Shown here: positions 10,298 to 21,600 of the stretch, piece by piece | How positions within the stretch are numbered: position 1 is the stretch's first letter | Layout of the letters: each line of letters begins with the position of its first letter | Assembly: GCA_023251155.1 (NCBI GenBank) | Contig: JAHEZH010000002.1 | Location: forward strand, 62,001 to 126,000 | DNA length: 64,000 bases | Origin: Flammeovirgaceae bacterium | Lineage (GTDB): Bacteria; Bacteroidota; Bacteroidia; Cytophagales; Cyclobacteriaceae | Direction: 5' to 3' | Notes under the pieces: model-generated | What the model saw: the letters and a program-made list of their open reading frames with translations, nothing else | What the model was told of the DNA's origin: nothing | Database searches by the model: none | Program-made: the position numbers and the translations under genes

Positions 10298-12214
10298 ATG
10301 GGAAAAATAATCGGTATAGACTTAGGAACAACCAACTCGTGCGTTGCCGTAATGGAAGGTAACGAACCAGTGGTAATTGCCAACAGCGAAGGACGCAGAA
10401 CAACGCCTTCTATCGTTGGTTTTTTGGACAACGGAAAGGGTGAACGCAAAGTAGGTGATCCGGCAAAACGCCAGGCCATCACCAACCCTAAAAACACGGT
10501 GTCTTCCATCAAGCGCTTCATGGGTAAAAAATTCAATGAAGTAAGCGGTGAGAAGAAAATGGTTTCTTATGAAGTGGAGAGCGGCAACAACGATACTGTT
10601 CGTGTACGCATTGGCGACCGTCTTTATACTCCTCAGGAAATTTCTGCCATGATCCTTCAGAAAATGAAGAGCACTGCAGAAGATTATTTGGGTACTACTG
10701 TATCTGAAGCAATCATTACTGTTCCTGCTTACTTCAACGATGCTGAGCGTCAGGCTACGAAAGAAGCCGGTGCCATTGCAGGTCTGGACGTGAAACGTAT
10801 CATCAACGAGCCTACGGCCGCCGCTTTGGCTTACGGATTGGATAAGAAAAACAAAGACATGAAAATCGCTGTGTACGACTTAGGTGGTGGTACATTCGAT
10901 GTGTCGATTCTTGAATTGGGTGACGGTGTATTTGAAGTAAAATCGACCAACGGTGATGTGCACTTAGGTGGTGATGACTTTGATATGCGCATCATGAACT
11001 GGCTGGCCGATGAGTTCAAGTCAGACAAGAACATCGACTTGCGTAAAGATCCGATGGCCCTTCAGCGCTTGAAAGAAGCTGCTGAAAAAGCAAAGATCGA
11101 ATTGTCTTCTTCACAGGAAACAGAAATCAACTTGCCTTACATCACTTCAGTGGATGGCGTGCCTGAACACTTAGTGAAAAAACTGACCCGCTCTAAATTC
11201 GAGCAACTGTCAGACGATTTGATCAAGAGAACTTTGGATCCTTGCCGCAAAGCAGTGGAAGATTCCGGTTACTCGGTAGGCCAGATTGATGAAGTGATCC
11301 TGGTTGGTGGTTCTACACGTATTCCAAGAATTGCAGAAGAAGTAGAGAAATTCTTCGGCAAGAAACCTTCTAAAGGTGTAAACCCTGACGAAGTTGTCGC
11401 TGTAGGTGCTGCGATTCAAGGAGGGGTATTGACCGGTGAAGTGAAAGATGTATTGTTACTTGACGTCACTCCGCTTTCATTAGGTATTGAAACCATGGGT
11501 GGTGTGTTCACGAAGCTGATTGCATCCAACACAACGATTCCTTCCAAGAAATCAGAAGTGTTCTCCACTGCTTCAGATAATCAGCCTTCAGTAGAAATCC
11601 ACGTATTGCAAGGTGAGCGTGATATGGCACAGTATAACCGTACCATCGGCCGCTTCCACCTGGATGGAATTCCGCCTGCACAACGCGGTATGCCTAAGAT
11701 CGAAGTAACCTTCGATGTGGATGCCAACGGTATCCTGCACGTATCTGCCAAAGATCAGGGCACTGGTAAAGAGCAAAAGATCCGTATTGAAGCTTCGAGC
11801 GGTTTGACTGATGCTGAAATCCAAAAGATGAAGCAGGAAGCAGAAGCCAATGCAGAAAGCGATAAGAGAGAGAAAGAAAAGATCGAAAAGATCAATCAGG
11901 CAGACTCTCTGATCTTCCAGACTGAAAAACAACTGAAAGAATTTGGAGACAAACTTTCTGATGGCAATAAGACAGCAATCAACGGAGCACTTGAAAAACT
12001 GAGAGAAGCTCATAAGAACCAGGATGGAGCAGCTATCGACACGGCCATGACGGCATTGAACAATGCATGGCAGGCCGCTTCTCAGGAAATGTATCAGGGT
12101 GGTGCACAAGCAGGAGCTAATCCTGGCGCTGGCGCGAACCCAGGCACCGAAAACTCGGCAGACGGAAATAATGTTTCGGATGTAGAGTACGAAGAAGTGA
12201 ACGACAAAAAATAA
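10298..12214 (+). CDS. dnaK: Molecular chaperone DnaK (Hsp70)
   Basis: 638 residues, the usual DnaK length. It starts [19 protein letters not shown], the phosphate-1 motif of the Hsp70 ATPase. [16 protein letters not shown] (phosphate 2) and the adenosine segment [12 protein letters not shown] follow. The interdomain linker [14 protein letters not shown] leads into the substrate-binding domain and an Ala/Gly-rich tail ending [13 protein letters not shown]. It folds and refolds cytosolic proteins with DnaJ and GrpE, whose genes are not in the window. It is a single-gene unit with a strong terminator, so it is not in a dnaK-dnaJ operon. A sigma-54-like site lies 42 nt before the ATG. Confidence 0.99.
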   Translation: MGKIIGIDLGTTNSCVAVMEGNEPVVIANSEGRRTTPSIVGFLDNGKGERKVGDPAKRQAITNPKNTVSSIKRFMGKKFNEVSGEKKMVSYEVESGNNDTVRVRIGDRLYTPQEISAMILQKMKSTAEDYLGTTVSEAIITVPAYFNDAERQATKEAGAIAGLDVKRIINEPTAAALAYGLDKKNKDMKIAVYDLGGGTFDVSILELGDGVFEVKSTNGDVHLGGDDFDMRIMNWLADEFKSDKNIDLRKDPMALQRLKEAAEKAKIELSSSQETEINLPYITSVDGVPEHLVKKLTRSKFEQLSDDLIKRTLDPCRKAVEDSGYSVGQIDEVILVGGSTRIPRIAEEVEKFFGKKPSKGVNPDEVVAVGAAIQGGVLTGEVKDVLLLDVTPLSLGIETMGGVFTKLIASNTTIPSKKSEVFSTASDNQPSVEIHVLQGERDMAQYNRTIGRFHLDGIPPAQRGMPKIEVTFDVDANGILHVSAKDQGTGKEQKIRIEASSGLTDAEIQKMKQEAEANAESDKREKEKIEKINQADSLIFQTEKQLKEFGDKLSDGNKTAINGALEKLREAHKNQDGAAIDTAMTALNNAWQAASQEMYQGGAQAGANPGAGANPGTENSADGNNVSDVEYEEVNDKK

Positions 12215-12235
12215 TTTCACGCACAAATAGAATGC

Positions 12236-12268
12236 AACAGCCATGGCCCAAATCCATGGCTGTTTTTT
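12236..12268 (+). terminator. Rho-independent terminator after dnaK
   Basis: An 11-bp stem AACAGCCATGG (12236-12246) with its complement at 12254-12264, a 7-nt loop and a run of seven T. Confidence 0.9.
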
Positions 12269-12456
12269 TATGCGTATCTATTGATCAATGAGTCAAAAAG
12301 GACAATTGTATTCCGTGACCTTTTGGTAACGGAGTGTCTAAACAAAGAATCAAAGCGATAAAAAGGGGTATTTTGGGAAGATAAATCCTTATAAATCCGC
12401 TCATACAAGAACTTTTACGTTACCAATTCAATTTTCTATCTTTACAGACTTAACTA

Positions 12457-12684
12457 ATGACTATCATGAACGCTATTCTTTTATTTTTAGGAGGTGTGGG
12501 TTTCCAGGAAATCATGCTGATTGGAGTTTTCGTGCTTATTTTCTTTGGAGCTAAAAAAATACCTGAATTCATGAAAGGCATGGGTAAGGGTGTGAAAGAA
12601 TTCAAAGACGCGATGAGCGATGTGAAAAAAGAAGTTGAAGAATCCGGTAAGGAAGCTTCCAGCAAGTTGGGAGAAGGAAAGTAA
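12457..12684 (+). CDS. tatA: Sec-independent (twin-arginine) translocase TatA/TatE subunit
   Basis: 75 residues (72 if the second ATG at 12466 is used). One N-terminal hydrophobic segment contains FQEIMLIGVFVLIFFGAKKIPEF, where the FGxxKIPE hinge is the TatA/B hallmark. An amphipathic helix (GMGKGVKEFKDAM) and a charged tail follow. TatA oligomers form the conduit for folded, cofactor-loaded proteins crossing the inner membrane; TatC is not in the window. A -7-like box TATCTTTA (12437-12444) lies 12 nt upstream. gatA begins 6 nt after the stop, so the two are probably co-transcribed. Confidence 0.95.
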   Translation: MTIMNAILLFLGGVGFQEIMLIGVFVLIFFGAKKIPEFMKGMGKGVKEFKDAMSDVKKEVEESGKEASSKLGEGK

Positions 12685-12690
12685 GCGTTT

Positions 12691-14121
12691 TTGAAGGCCT
12701 ACATCCATTTCTCAGAAATTCAAAATGACCTTAAAAATGGCACGCTCACGTGCGTGGAGCGTGTTCATTTTCACCTTGCAAACATTGAGAAGAAGAAACA
12801 CCTCAATGCATTCCTGAGTGTTTATTCCGAAGAAGCACTTTCCCGTGCTGCGGAAATCGATCAAAAAATAAAAAACGGCACCGCTGGCAAGCTGGCTGGT
12901 CTTATTGTAGGCCTCAAAGACGTGCTTGCCTATAAAGACCATCCCCTTCAGGGTGGCAGCAAAATTCTGAACGGTTTTATATCTCAGTTCAATGGCACTG
13001 CCGTACAACGTCTTTTGGATGAAGATGCCATTATCATTGGCCGGCAAAATTGTGACGAGTTTGCCATGGGTTCTACCAATGAAAACTCGGCTTTTGGCCC
13101 CGTATTGAATGACATCGATAACACCCGTGTCCCCGGAGGATCATCAGGCGGATCGGCAGTAGCTGTAATGGCTGATATGTGCCAGGTTTCCCTGGGCTCT
13201 GACACCGGTGGATCGGTAAGACAACCGGCTTCTTTCTGCGGAGTATTTGGCCTCAAGCCAACCTACTCACGTATCTCCCGCCATGGTCTGATGGCTTATG
13301 GTTCATCCTTCGACTGCATTGGTATTTTCTCCAAAAGCCTCAACGACATTGAATTGGTGCTGGAGACCATTGCCGGTGAGGATGATTTTGACAGCACAGT
13401 ATCACGCACGCCAGTGCCTGCTTACTCCAGGCAATTAAAAAACAGTGCTGATACAAAATACCGTGTGGCTTACATCCGCGAAACAGTAGAATCAGATGCC
13501 TTGCAGAAAGAAATCAAAGACAGCATCCGGCAAAAGATAGCAGCACTACAAGCTGAAGGTCATACCGTAGAAGCCATTGATTTTCCGTTGCTGGAATATA
13601 TTCTTCCTACCTATTATATACTTGCCACCGCTGAGGCCAGCTCTAACCTATCGCGCTATGATGGCGTTCGTTACGGCTACCGCAGTGCCAATAGTACCGA
13701 CCTCACCTCGCTCTATAAAAAAAGCAGGGCAGAAGGATTTGGTAAGGAGGTACAGCGAAGAATTTTACTCGGAACATTTGTACTCAGCGCCAGCTACTAT
13801 GATGCTTACTATACCAAAGCACAGAAAGTACGCAGGGTAATCCGTGATCAAACAAAAGCTATTTTTAAGGCGTATGATTTTGTTATCATGCCGGCAGCAC
13901 CCACCACTGCCTTTAAACTGGGCCAGCTTACCGATAATCCATTGGAAATGTACCTGGCTGATTTGTTCTCGGTACAAGCCAATGTAGCAGGGGTACCCGG
14001 TATTTCAGTACCGTGTGGGCATGATGAAAAGGGGCTTCCTATCGGCCTTCAGGTGATTGCCGATGATTTTGAGGAAGAAAAATTATTCCGCTTTGCGGAT
14101 GCATTGCATACACTACGCTAG
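12691..14121 (+). CDS. gatA: Asp-tRNA(Asn)/Glu-tRNA(Gln) amidotransferase subunit A
   Basis: 476 residues with the amidase-signature Ser-cisSer-Lys triad: Lys76 (GLKDVL), Ser151 (GGSSGGSA) and Ser175 (GSDTGGSVRQP). Within GatCAB it releases ammonia from glutamine to amidate Glu-tRNA(Gln) and Asp-tRNA(Asn). The start is TTG at 12691; the resulting MKAYIHFSEIQNDL aligns with typical GatA N-termini and no in-frame ATG gives a better start. gatB and gatC are not nearby. It lies 6 nt downstream of tatA, suggesting coupling. Confidence 0.96.
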   Translation: MKAYIHFSEIQNDLKNGTLTCVERVHFHLANIEKKKHLNAFLSVYSEEALSRAAEIDQKIKNGTAGKLAGLIVGLKDVLAYKDHPLQGGSKILNGFISQFNGTAVQRLLDEDAIIIGRQNCDEFAMGSTNENSAFGPVLNDIDNTRVPGGSSGGSAVAVMADMCQVSLGSDTGGSVRQPASFCGVFGLKPTYSRISRHGLMAYGSSFDCIGIFSKSLNDIELVLETIAGEDDFDSTVSRTPVPAYSRQLKNSADTKYRVAYIRETVESDALQKEIKDSIRQKIAALQAEGHTVEAIDFPLLEYILPTYYILATAEASSNLSRYDGVRYGYRSANSTDLTSLYKKSRAEGFGKEVQRRILLGTFVLSASYYDAYYTKAQKVRRVIRDQTKAIFKAYDFVIMPAAPTTAFKLGQLTDNPLEMYLADLFSVQANVAGVPGISVPCGHDEKGLPIGLQVIADDFEEEKLFRFADALHTLR

Positions 14122-14152
14122 TCGTTGTGTTAGCTATTACCATTACATTTTG

Positions 14153-14160
14153 TATTTTTA
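14153..14160 (+). promoter_or_regulatory. -7-like box 4 nt before the mltD-like GTG start
   Basis: TATTTTTA matches TAnnTTTG except the last base. TTAG lies 19 nt upstream (14130-14133). The start codon begins exactly 4 nt after the box, as at four other genes in this window. Confidence 0.35.
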
Positions 14161-14164
14161 GAAA

Positions 14165-15625
14165 GTGAAAAGACTGTTTTTAGCCTCATTAGCCATTATT
14201 TGGGCAAACTTCTCCTTCGCACAGGTGGAAGAAGTACTGGATTCACTCCAGCAATCAGCCCTTGATGAAGAGATTCCGTATCAAAAAGATACGCTGAATC
14301 TGGATAGCCTGATTGTGCCACTGGTGGTGGTTAGCCCCGATTATATACCAGCTGACGATACTCCGGAATTAATTGCTGACCGGCTGAACTGTATTCAGCA
14401 AAACATTGAACTGACCTACAATGATAAGGTTCACTCCTTCATTAACTACTTCACTATCCGTGATCGCGAGTTCACCAAAACAGTACTGAGGAGAAAAGAC
14501 ATGTATTTCCCTTTGTTTGAGAAATACATGAAGCAGTACAATATCCCGGAAGAACTGAAATACTTATCGATTATCGAATCGGGTCTTGTACCGAAAGCCG
14601 TATCCCGTGCAAGAGCAGTAGGGCTATGGCAGTTCATGCCTGGTACCGGAAGGTACTTTGGATTACATAACGACTGGTACATTGACGAGCGAATGGATCC
14701 TGAAAAAGCTACCGAGGCGGCTTGTCGCTACCTCTCCCAATTGTATTCCATCTTTGGTGACTGGCAGGTCGCATTGGCTGCTTATAATTCCGGACCGGGT
14801 ACCGTACGCAAAGCCATTCGCAGATCAGGTTATAAAAAAACATTCTGGGAAATCTACCCTTACCTGCCACGCGAAACACGCGCGTACGTTCCGCAGTTTA
14901 TTGCCGTGAACTATGTCATGCAGTATCCTGACAAGCATAACTTCACCAATATTGAAAGTGAAGAAGTACTGGTGCACGATACCCTTCAGGTAACTAAGTT
15001 TTTGCACTTCGAAACGTTTGCCAAACTGACCGGCACTTGCCTGGAAGACATGCAGAAGCTAAACCCGCATGTGTTACGCAACGCCATTCCGGAAACAGGA
15101 AAAACATATACCATCAAAGTTCCTTTGGATGCCAAACTGAAGCTCTCTGAAAATCGTCTGGCTATTCTTGACTCCTCTTCTAAAGTGGGAAGAAGAGAAC
15201 TGGAATTGTTAGCCAAGAATTCAGTAGGCGGCACGTATGGCAAAGACATGATCGCTTATCGCGTTCAATCCGGTGATGTACTCGGGTCCATTGCCCGCAG
15301 GCACCACGTACGGGTAGATGACATCAAAAAATGGAATAACCTGAGCAGTAATATGATTCGTACAGGTCAAAAGCTAAACATCTGGTTATTACCATCCATG
15401 CAGGCTTCTGCTGCCCCTGCTCCACAGAAAACAAACATCACGGTTACGGCTTCCACCTCTCCGGCAGCACTTTCTCCTTCTACCAAAACGTATGTAGTAC
15501 AACCAGGGGATACGCTGTGGGAAATCTCCAAAAAATTTGAAGGCATCAGTGTAGAAAAAATCAAATCACTGAATAATCTCAAGAGCACCAAACTACAACC
15601 GGGACAAAAGCTGATCATCAGCTAA
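14165..15625 (+). CDS. mltD: Membrane-bound lytic murein transglycosylase D-like protein with LysM domains
   Basis: 486 residues with a GTG start. A signal peptide (about residues 1-19, ending SFA) is followed by a SLT/transglycosylase domain at about 115-260. That domain carries LSIIESGLVPKAVSRARAVGLWQFMPGTGRYFGL, with the catalytic Glu in IIES, and the later AYNSGPG motif. Two LysM domains follow (about 365-408 and 440-485; YRVQSGDVLGSIARRH and YVVQPGDTLWEISKKF), joined by a Pro/Ala/Thr-rich linker. It cleaves glycan strands of peptidoglycan by the lytic (anhydro) reaction; LysM holds it to the wall. No clear lipobox is seen, so attachment may differ from E. coli MltD. Confidence 0.93.
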   Translation: MKRLFLASLAIIWANFSFAQVEEVLDSLQQSALDEEIPYQKDTLNLDSLIVPLVVVSPDYIPADDTPELIADRLNCIQQNIELTYNDKVHSFINYFTIRDREFTKTVLRRKDMYFPLFEKYMKQYNIPEELKYLSIIESGLVPKAVSRARAVGLWQFMPGTGRYFGLHNDWYIDERMDPEKATEAACRYLSQLYSIFGDWQVALAAYNSGPGTVRKAIRRSGYKKTFWEIYPYLPRETRAYVPQFIAVNYVMQYPDKHNFTNIESEEVLVHDTLQVTKFLHFETFAKLTGTCLEDMQKLNPHVLRNAIPETGKTYTIKVPLDAKLKLSENRLAILDSSSKVGRRELELLAKNSVGGTYGKDMIAYRVQSGDVLGSIARRHHVRVDDIKKWNNLSSNMIRTGQKLNIWLLPSMQASAAPAPQKTNITVTASTSPAALSPSTKTYVVQPGDTLWEISKKFEGISVEKIKSLNNLKSTKLQPGQKLIIS

Positions 15626-15653
15626 TCGCCTTATTTTCTTGACGTTAGATTTT

Positions 15654-15696
15654 AAAACGCCTGTAAGTCGCATCTACCGACTTACAGGCGTTTGTT
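15654..15696 (+). terminator. Rho-independent terminator after the lytic transglycosylase gene
   Basis: A stem of about 16 bp (AAACGCCTGTAAGTCG, ending at 15670, with its complement at 15678-15693) around a 7-nt loop. A weak T-rich tail follows. Confidence 0.8.
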
Positions 15697-15726
15697 GTAT
15701 CTTCGCGCCTCCTAACTTATTTTTTT

Positions 15727-18006
15727 ATGTCGATTAAAATTCGAAAACAAGATGCCCTGAACTATCATACACAGGGGCAGCCTGGAAAAATTGAAGTAGT
15801 ACCTACGAAGGTTCTCGATACGCAGATGGATCTGGCGCTGGCGTACTCACCAGGAGTAGCAGAACCCTGCAAAGAAATTGCCCTCAACAAAGAAGATGTT
15901 TATAAATACACTTCCAAAGGAAACCTGGTTGCGGTTATCTCCAACGGTACCGCCGTATTAGGGTTAGGCGATATTGGTCCTGAGGCATCAAAGCCGGTGA
16001 TGGAAGGGAAAGCCGTACTCTTTAAAAAGTATGCAGGTATCGATAGTTTCGATATTGAGATCGACGAAAAAGACCCGGATGCATTTATTAAAATTGTAAA
16101 AGCACTGGAGCCAACATTTGGTGGTGTTAATCTCGAAGACATTAAAGCACCGGAATGTTTCCGCATCGAAACAGAGCTACGCGAGAAGATGAACATTCCG
16201 ATCATGCACGATGATCAGCATGGCACTGCCATCATATCAAGTGCCGCATTACTCAATGCATTGGAATTAGTCGGTAAGAAAATCGAAGAGATTATTCTAG
16301 TGGTGAACGGTGCAGGCGCAGCTGCGGTATCCTGCTCTAAACTTTACATCGCACTGGGTTTGAAGAAAGAAAACCTGATCATGTGTGACAGCAAAGGTGT
16401 GCTGAATAAAGAACGTACCAATCTGGATGCGATCAAATCACAATTTGTAACGGATCATAAAATCAATACACTTCAAGAGGCGCTGAAAGGATGCGATGTG
16501 TTTGTAGGACTTTCGGTAGCCAATGCCGTTACCCCACAGGATGTACTAAGCATGGCTCCAGATCCGATCGTGTTTGCGTTGGCTAACCCTGATCCTGAAA
16601 TTGCTTATGATGTAGCCATGGCCACACGCCCTGACCTGATTATGGCAACAGGCCGTTCGGATCATCCTAATCAGGTGAATAACGTACTCGGCTTCCCTTA
16701 TATCTTCCGCGGTGCATTGGATGTGCGCGCTACGGAAATCAACGAGGCGATGAAGCTGGCTGCCGTAAAAGCATTAGCTGAATTGACCAAAGAGGCCGTA
16801 CCTGACATGGTGAACAAAGCCTACAACATGGAGAAGATTCAGTTTGGCAAGGATTACCTCATACCCAAGCCACTTGATCCACGCCTTATTACCACGATCT
16901 CTCCTGCCGTAGCTAAAGCAGCAATGGATTCAGGTATAGCCAAAAATCCCATCACCGATTGGGGTGCTTATCATAACGAACTGCAGAAACGCATTGGTAT
17001 TGACCAGCGATTCATGACCAGTATCATTGATCGCGCGAAAGCAAAGCCTAAGCGAGTTGTTTTTGCAGAAGCCAACCATCATAAAATTCTGAAAGCAGCA
17101 CAGGTATTGGTCGATGAAGGAATTGCAAAACCCATCTTATTAGGAAACAAAAAAGAGATCGATCAATTGATCATCGATCACCAACTGGACCTGGGTGAAT
17201 GCACCATCATCTATCCACGCGAAGAAAAAGAAATGGTCGAGCGCTATGCCGAAGTGCTGTACCAAAAACGTCAGCGTAAGGGCATTACCTACAATGATTG
17301 CCTCAAACTGATGCAAGACCGTAACTACTTTGGTGCGATGATGGTGGAACTGGGCGATGCCGATGCATTGGTATCCGGTCTCACCAAAGATTACCCCAAA
17401 ACGATATTGCCATCATTACAAATTATCGGTACCGCTCCTGGTGTGAACCGTGTAGCCGGTATGTACATCATCATGAACAAGAAAGGCAACTTCTTCTTTG
17501 CTGACTGTACCGTAAACGTTGACCCGAATGTAAATGAACTGGTAGAGATCATTGAGCTTGCTTCGCGCGGAGTCAAGTTCTTTGATGTGGATCCACGTAT
17601 CGCGGTGCTTTCCTATTCCAATTTTGGGTCGAGCAAAGGAGCGGTGCCAGACAAAGCGCGTGAAGCGGTACGCATTGTAAAGGAGAAAAATCCCTCTTTG
17701 GTTATTGATGGCGATATTCAGGCCAACATGGCATTGAATCCGGAACTGCAAAAAGAAAATTATCCGTTCAGCTCATTGGCCGGTGAAGGAGCGAACACAT
17801 TGGTGTTCCCTAACCTATCCTCTGCCAATATTGCTTACAAGCTATTGATGGAGATTGGTGGCGCTGAAACGATCGGGCCGATCCTGTTGGGGATGAGGAA
17901 GCCGGTACACATACTTCAACTGGGTAGCTCTATCCGTGAGATTGTGAACATGGCGGCCATTGCCGTGGTGGATGCGCAGCTACACGAACGCAACGAACAC
18001 CTTTGA
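15727..18006 (+). CDS. maeB: NADP-dependent malic enzyme fused to a phosphotransacetylase-like domain
   Basis: 759 residues in two parts. Residues 1 to about 425 form the malic enzyme ([15 protein letters not shown], then [11 protein letters not shown] and the nucleotide-binding [12 protein letters not shown]). Residues of about 430-755 form a phosphate acetyl/butyryltransferase-like domain ([43 protein letters not shown]). It converts malate to pyruvate and CO2 with NADPH production; the C-terminal domain in MaeB proteins is regulatory rather than catalytic. A TATCTTCG box at 15698-15705 may be its -7 element. It heads the maeB-ruvA-sprA order seen in other Bacteroidota. Confidence 0.97.
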   Translation: MSIKIRKQDALNYHTQGQPGKIEVVPTKVLDTQMDLALAYSPGVAEPCKEIALNKEDVYKYTSKGNLVAVISNGTAVLGLGDIGPEASKPVMEGKAVLFKKYAGIDSFDIEIDEKDPDAFIKIVKALEPTFGGVNLEDIKAPECFRIETELREKMNIPIMHDDQHGTAIISSAALLNALELVGKKIEEIILVVNGAGAAAVSCSKLYIALGLKKENLIMCDSKGVLNKERTNLDAIKSQFVTDHKINTLQEALKGCDVFVGLSVANAVTPQDVLSMAPDPIVFALANPDPEIAYDVAMATRPDLIMATGRSDHPNQVNNVLGFPYIFRGALDVRATEINEAMKLAAVKALAELTKEAVPDMVNKAYNMEKIQFGKDYLIPKPLDPRLITTISPAVAKAAMDSGIAKNPITDWGAYHNELQKRIGIDQRFMTSIIDRAKAKPKRVVFAEANHHKILKAAQVLVDEGIAKPILLGNKKEIDQLIIDHQLDLGECTIIYPREEKEMVERYAEVLYQKRQRKGITYNDCLKLMQDRNYFGAMMVELGDADALVSGLTKDYPKTILPSLQIIGTAPGVNRVAGMYIIMNKKGNFFFADCTVNVDPNVNELVEIIELASRGVKFFDVDPRIAVLSYSNFGSSKGAVPDKAREAVRIVKEKNPSLVIDGDIQANMALNPELQKENYPFSSLAGEGANTLVFPNLSSANIAYKLLMEIGGAETIGPILLGMRKPVHILQLGSSIREIVNMAAIAVVDAQLHERNEHL

Positions 18007-18023
18007 GAAATAAGGTTGTAACC

Positions 18024-18090
18024 GATTTGAAAATGAGATGATTTGAATGCATTTCATTTTCAAATTGATTAATTTTCAAGTTTTCAAATC
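18024..18090. repeat. Palindromic intergenic element, ATTTGAAAATGA family, copy 2
   Basis: ATTTGAAAATGAGATG (18025-18040) is inverted at 18050-18065 with one mismatch. The outer words GATTTGAAAA (18024-18033) and TTTTCAAATC (18081-18090) are perfectly complementary. The element ends 4 nt before the ruvA ATG. Confidence 0.75.
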
Positions 18091-18094
18091 ACCC

Positions 18095-18685
18095 ATGATC
18101 GCCTACCTAAAGGGTAAACTCACACACAAGGAGCCCACCCATGTACTCATCGAAGTAAACGGAGTGGGGTATCATGTCCATATTTCATTAAACACGTATT
18201 CCGAAATCAAAGACAGGGAAGACATCCGCCTTTCTACCTATATGCAGGTGAGGGAAGATGCCCACATTCTTTTTGGCTTTTCTTCTGAGTCCGAAAAGTC
18301 AATGTTTCAAAACCTGATTTCGGTAAACGGAGTGGGGCCAAGTACTGCACTGGTAGTATTGTCCTACCTGCCAACGGCTGAATTAAAATCAGCGATTGTC
18401 AGGGAAGATGCAGCCGCATTGCAAGCCGTAAAAGGTATCGGCGGAAAGACGGCACAGCGACTTATTCTGGAGCTGAAAGACAAGATCAAAAAAGAAGGTG
18501 TCGAAGAAAATGCTTCGGCTACACCGGTATATAATAAAATGAGACAGGAGGCGTTATCAGCGCTGATGACGCTTGGCATCACCAAGTTGGCTGCCGAGAA
18601 AAGCATTGACACGATCCTGAAAAAATCAGGAAGTAGCAACCCTACTTTGGAAGAACTGGTAAAGCAAGCACTGAAAAACGCCTGA
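18095..18685 (+). CDS. ruvA: Holliday junction branch migration protein RuvA
   Basis: 196 residues from ATG 18095 (MIAYLKGKLTHKEPTHVLIEVNGVGYHVHIS). A longer in-frame start at 18047 would translate the palindromic element and is rejected. The N-terminal OB fold is followed by two helix-hairpin-helix motifs (NLISVNGVGPSTAL and LQAVKGIGGKTAQRLILELKDK), then a flexible linker and the RuvB-contacting C-terminal domain. It binds four-way junctions and loads RuvB for branch migration. sprA starts 7 nt after the stop. Confidence 0.97.
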   Translation: MIAYLKGKLTHKEPTHVLIEVNGVGYHVHISLNTYSEIKDREDIRLSTYMQVREDAHILFGFSSESEKSMFQNLISVNGVGPSTALVVLSYLPTAELKSAIVREDAAALQAVKGIGGKTAQRLILELKDKIKKEGVEENASATPVYNKMRQEALSALMTLGITKLAAEKSIDTILKKSGSSNPTLEELVKQALKNA

Positions 18686-18692
18686 ATTACGA

Positions 18693-21600
18693 TTGAACCT
18701 AACCCTACGGAAATTTCAGTTCGCTACCGGACTGGGCGTGTTGCTGATAACCTGCCTGGCAAATGTATCGCTGTTCGCACAGCAGCGTGATACAACACGT
18801 ACTGACACTACCCGTACCAAAAGAACTTTTAATCCCTACCGTCCTTCGTACCAGCAACGCGATCGTTACGGAGATCCTTTCTCTAACTATAGCACCGTAT
18901 CTCCTTTCTTCCTCAAAAATCCTAAAACCTTAAGCCAGGGTGTAGAGATGGATACGAGTATGAATTACACCATCTCGGAAAAAATAGGTAATGTCAACTA
19001 TCGTCCATTGAGCAGTATGACTTTTAATGAGTTTGGTCAGCAACAAAACCGGCTCATGATGAAAGATTACTGGCAAAGCCGCAGCCGTGCTTTGGACGGA
19101 GAAAGTGCCGTGAGTAGCCGAAACCTGATTCCAAAAATTTATGTCAGCCCTGTGCTCGACCGCATCTTTGGAGGAAGTTATGTGGAACTAATTCCACGTG
19201 GATTTGTCACGCTGGATTTTGGTGCACAGTTTCAGAAAATTGAAAACCCGGCCATCCCCATTCGTCAGCAAAAAAACGGAGGTTTTGAATTTGATCAGCA
19301 GATCAACCTGAACGTAACCGGCAAGGTGGGTGAGAAACTACAGGTGACTACCAACTTTGACAACAACAACTCCTTCGATTTTCAGAACAACTTCAAAGTA
19401 GAATACACCGGTTTCAAAGAAGACATTTTAAAGAAGCTGGAATTAGGAAACGTAAGCCTTCCGCTCAACAATAGCCTGATCACCGGTGCGCAGAATTTGT
19501 TTGGGATTAAAACACAGATGCAATTCGGCAAACTGTTTGTTACTTCCATTGCCACTACGCAGCGAGGTAAACAATCATCCCTTGTAATACAAGGCAATGC
19601 GAATGGCACAGCACAAGGAAGGCCCTTTGAGATTGTGGGCTCCAATTACGATGAAAACAGAAACTTCTTTCTAAGCCAGTTCTTCCGCGATAATTTTCAA
19701 AAATGGCTGAGCCAGCTACCCCAGATAACCAGCGGAGTAAACATTACCCGCGTGGAGCTATACCTTGTAAACCGTGCCAACGATACACAAACCCAGCGTA
19801 ACGTCATTGGTTTTATGGATATGGGAGAAACGGACAAAATTTATAATAAGGCGTTACTTCAAACCAAAACGTATGACGGTGCCCCCACCTCTTCCAAAGA
19901 CAATAACAATTTATTTACCGATTATCTTACCACCATTGACAGAAGAGCGGATACCATTTCTTCTCTCTTAACGGCCAAAGGTTTTATTGCCAGCACTGAT
20001 TTTGCCAAGCTAAACAGCGCACGTAAACTGGCCGCCACTGAATTCACTTTTCACAAAGAACTGGGTTATATTACGCTGCAGCGCAAACTTCAAAATGACG
20101 AAGCGCTTGCGGTGGCTTTCGAGTACACCTATAATGGAAGAATTTATAAGGTAGGGGAGCTCACGGAAGATTATGCCAATCTGGAAGAAGATAAAGTGGT
20201 CTTCTTAAAATTACTTCGTCCGCCAAAAATCAACATCAAAGATAATTCCGGCAAAATCATTCCGACCTGGAACCTGATGATGAAGAACGTGTATAGCTTG
20301 AATGTAAGTGGACTTACACGTGATGGGTTTCAGTTACGCGTCATCTACCGTGACGACCGCACGGGTATTGATAATCCGCAACTGCAGGACGGTGATGTTT
20401 CGCGAACCAAACAACTTATCGAAGTAGTGGGTCTTGACCGGTTGAATCCGTACAATGATCCTCAGCCTGATGGTAACTTCGATTATGTAGACAAGGTAAC
20501 CGTAATACCGGAGACAGGGCTGATTGTTTTTCCTTATCTCGAACCGTTCAATACTCCATTGCGAAAGCTCTTCGCTCAAGAAAACAACACTGCGCTTCAG
20601 GCTTCGCTTACAGCAAAGTATGTCTATGACACACTCTATCACACCACGAAAGCAGAGGCAGAGTTAGTAGCAACAAAAAATAAATTCTGGCTCACCGGTT
20701 CGTTCCGTGCGGGCTCTGGTAAAGAAATTATTATTCAGGGATTCAACATTGCACAAGGCTCAGTGAAAGTGTATGCGGGTGGTACTCCGCTGATAGAAGG
20801 AAGCGATTATACCGTAGATTATACTTTTGGTAAAGTCACCATTCTGAATGAAGGTATTCTCTCATCCGGCAAAGACATTACCATCAATTACGAACAGCAA
20901 GATCCTTTTGCCTTTCAAACCCGATCACTGCTGGGTAGTCGTTTCGATTACAAGCTCAATGATGATATTAATTTAGGTGGAACTGTTCTCTACTACAATG
21001 AACGACCATTGATTACCCGTAATGCCATTGGGAATGAACCGGCACGCAATCTTCAGTATGGTGTGGATCTTAACATGAAGAAGGAATCGCGCTTTCTTAC
21101 CAAGATGGTAGATGCATTGCCTTTTCTTCAAACCAAAGAAAAATCAACGATCAATGTAAATGCGGAGTTTGCTCAGTTACTGCCCGGCACCTCCAATAAG
21201 ATTGATGGAGAAGGAACTTCCTTCCTCGATGATTTTGAAAACAGTGCTACACCTTACAGCTTGATGAGTCCTATCAACTGGAAACTGGCCGCTGTTCCCA
21301 CCAGCGATCTCCGGTTTGATCTGGCTGGTGGAGCGAACCGATTAGAGGCCGGCTATAAAAGAGCAAAACTGGCCTGGTACCAGATCGATAATATTTTTTA
21401 CCGTGATAATAGTTCTTACAAACCAAAGAATATTGATGTTAACAATTACTATGTGCGGCCTGTTGTTCCAAGAGAAATAGCACCGGGTTTTGATCCTTTT
21501 GTTGGAAATTTCTTCGAGCCCATTTTCGACATGGCCTATTACCCATCCGAGCGTGGGCAATACAATTTCAATCCTGATCTGAATAATGATGGAACACTAA

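Noticed and set aside
18047-18094. Longer N-terminus for RuvA
   Set aside because: It would translate the palindromic element; homologues start MIAYLKGKL.
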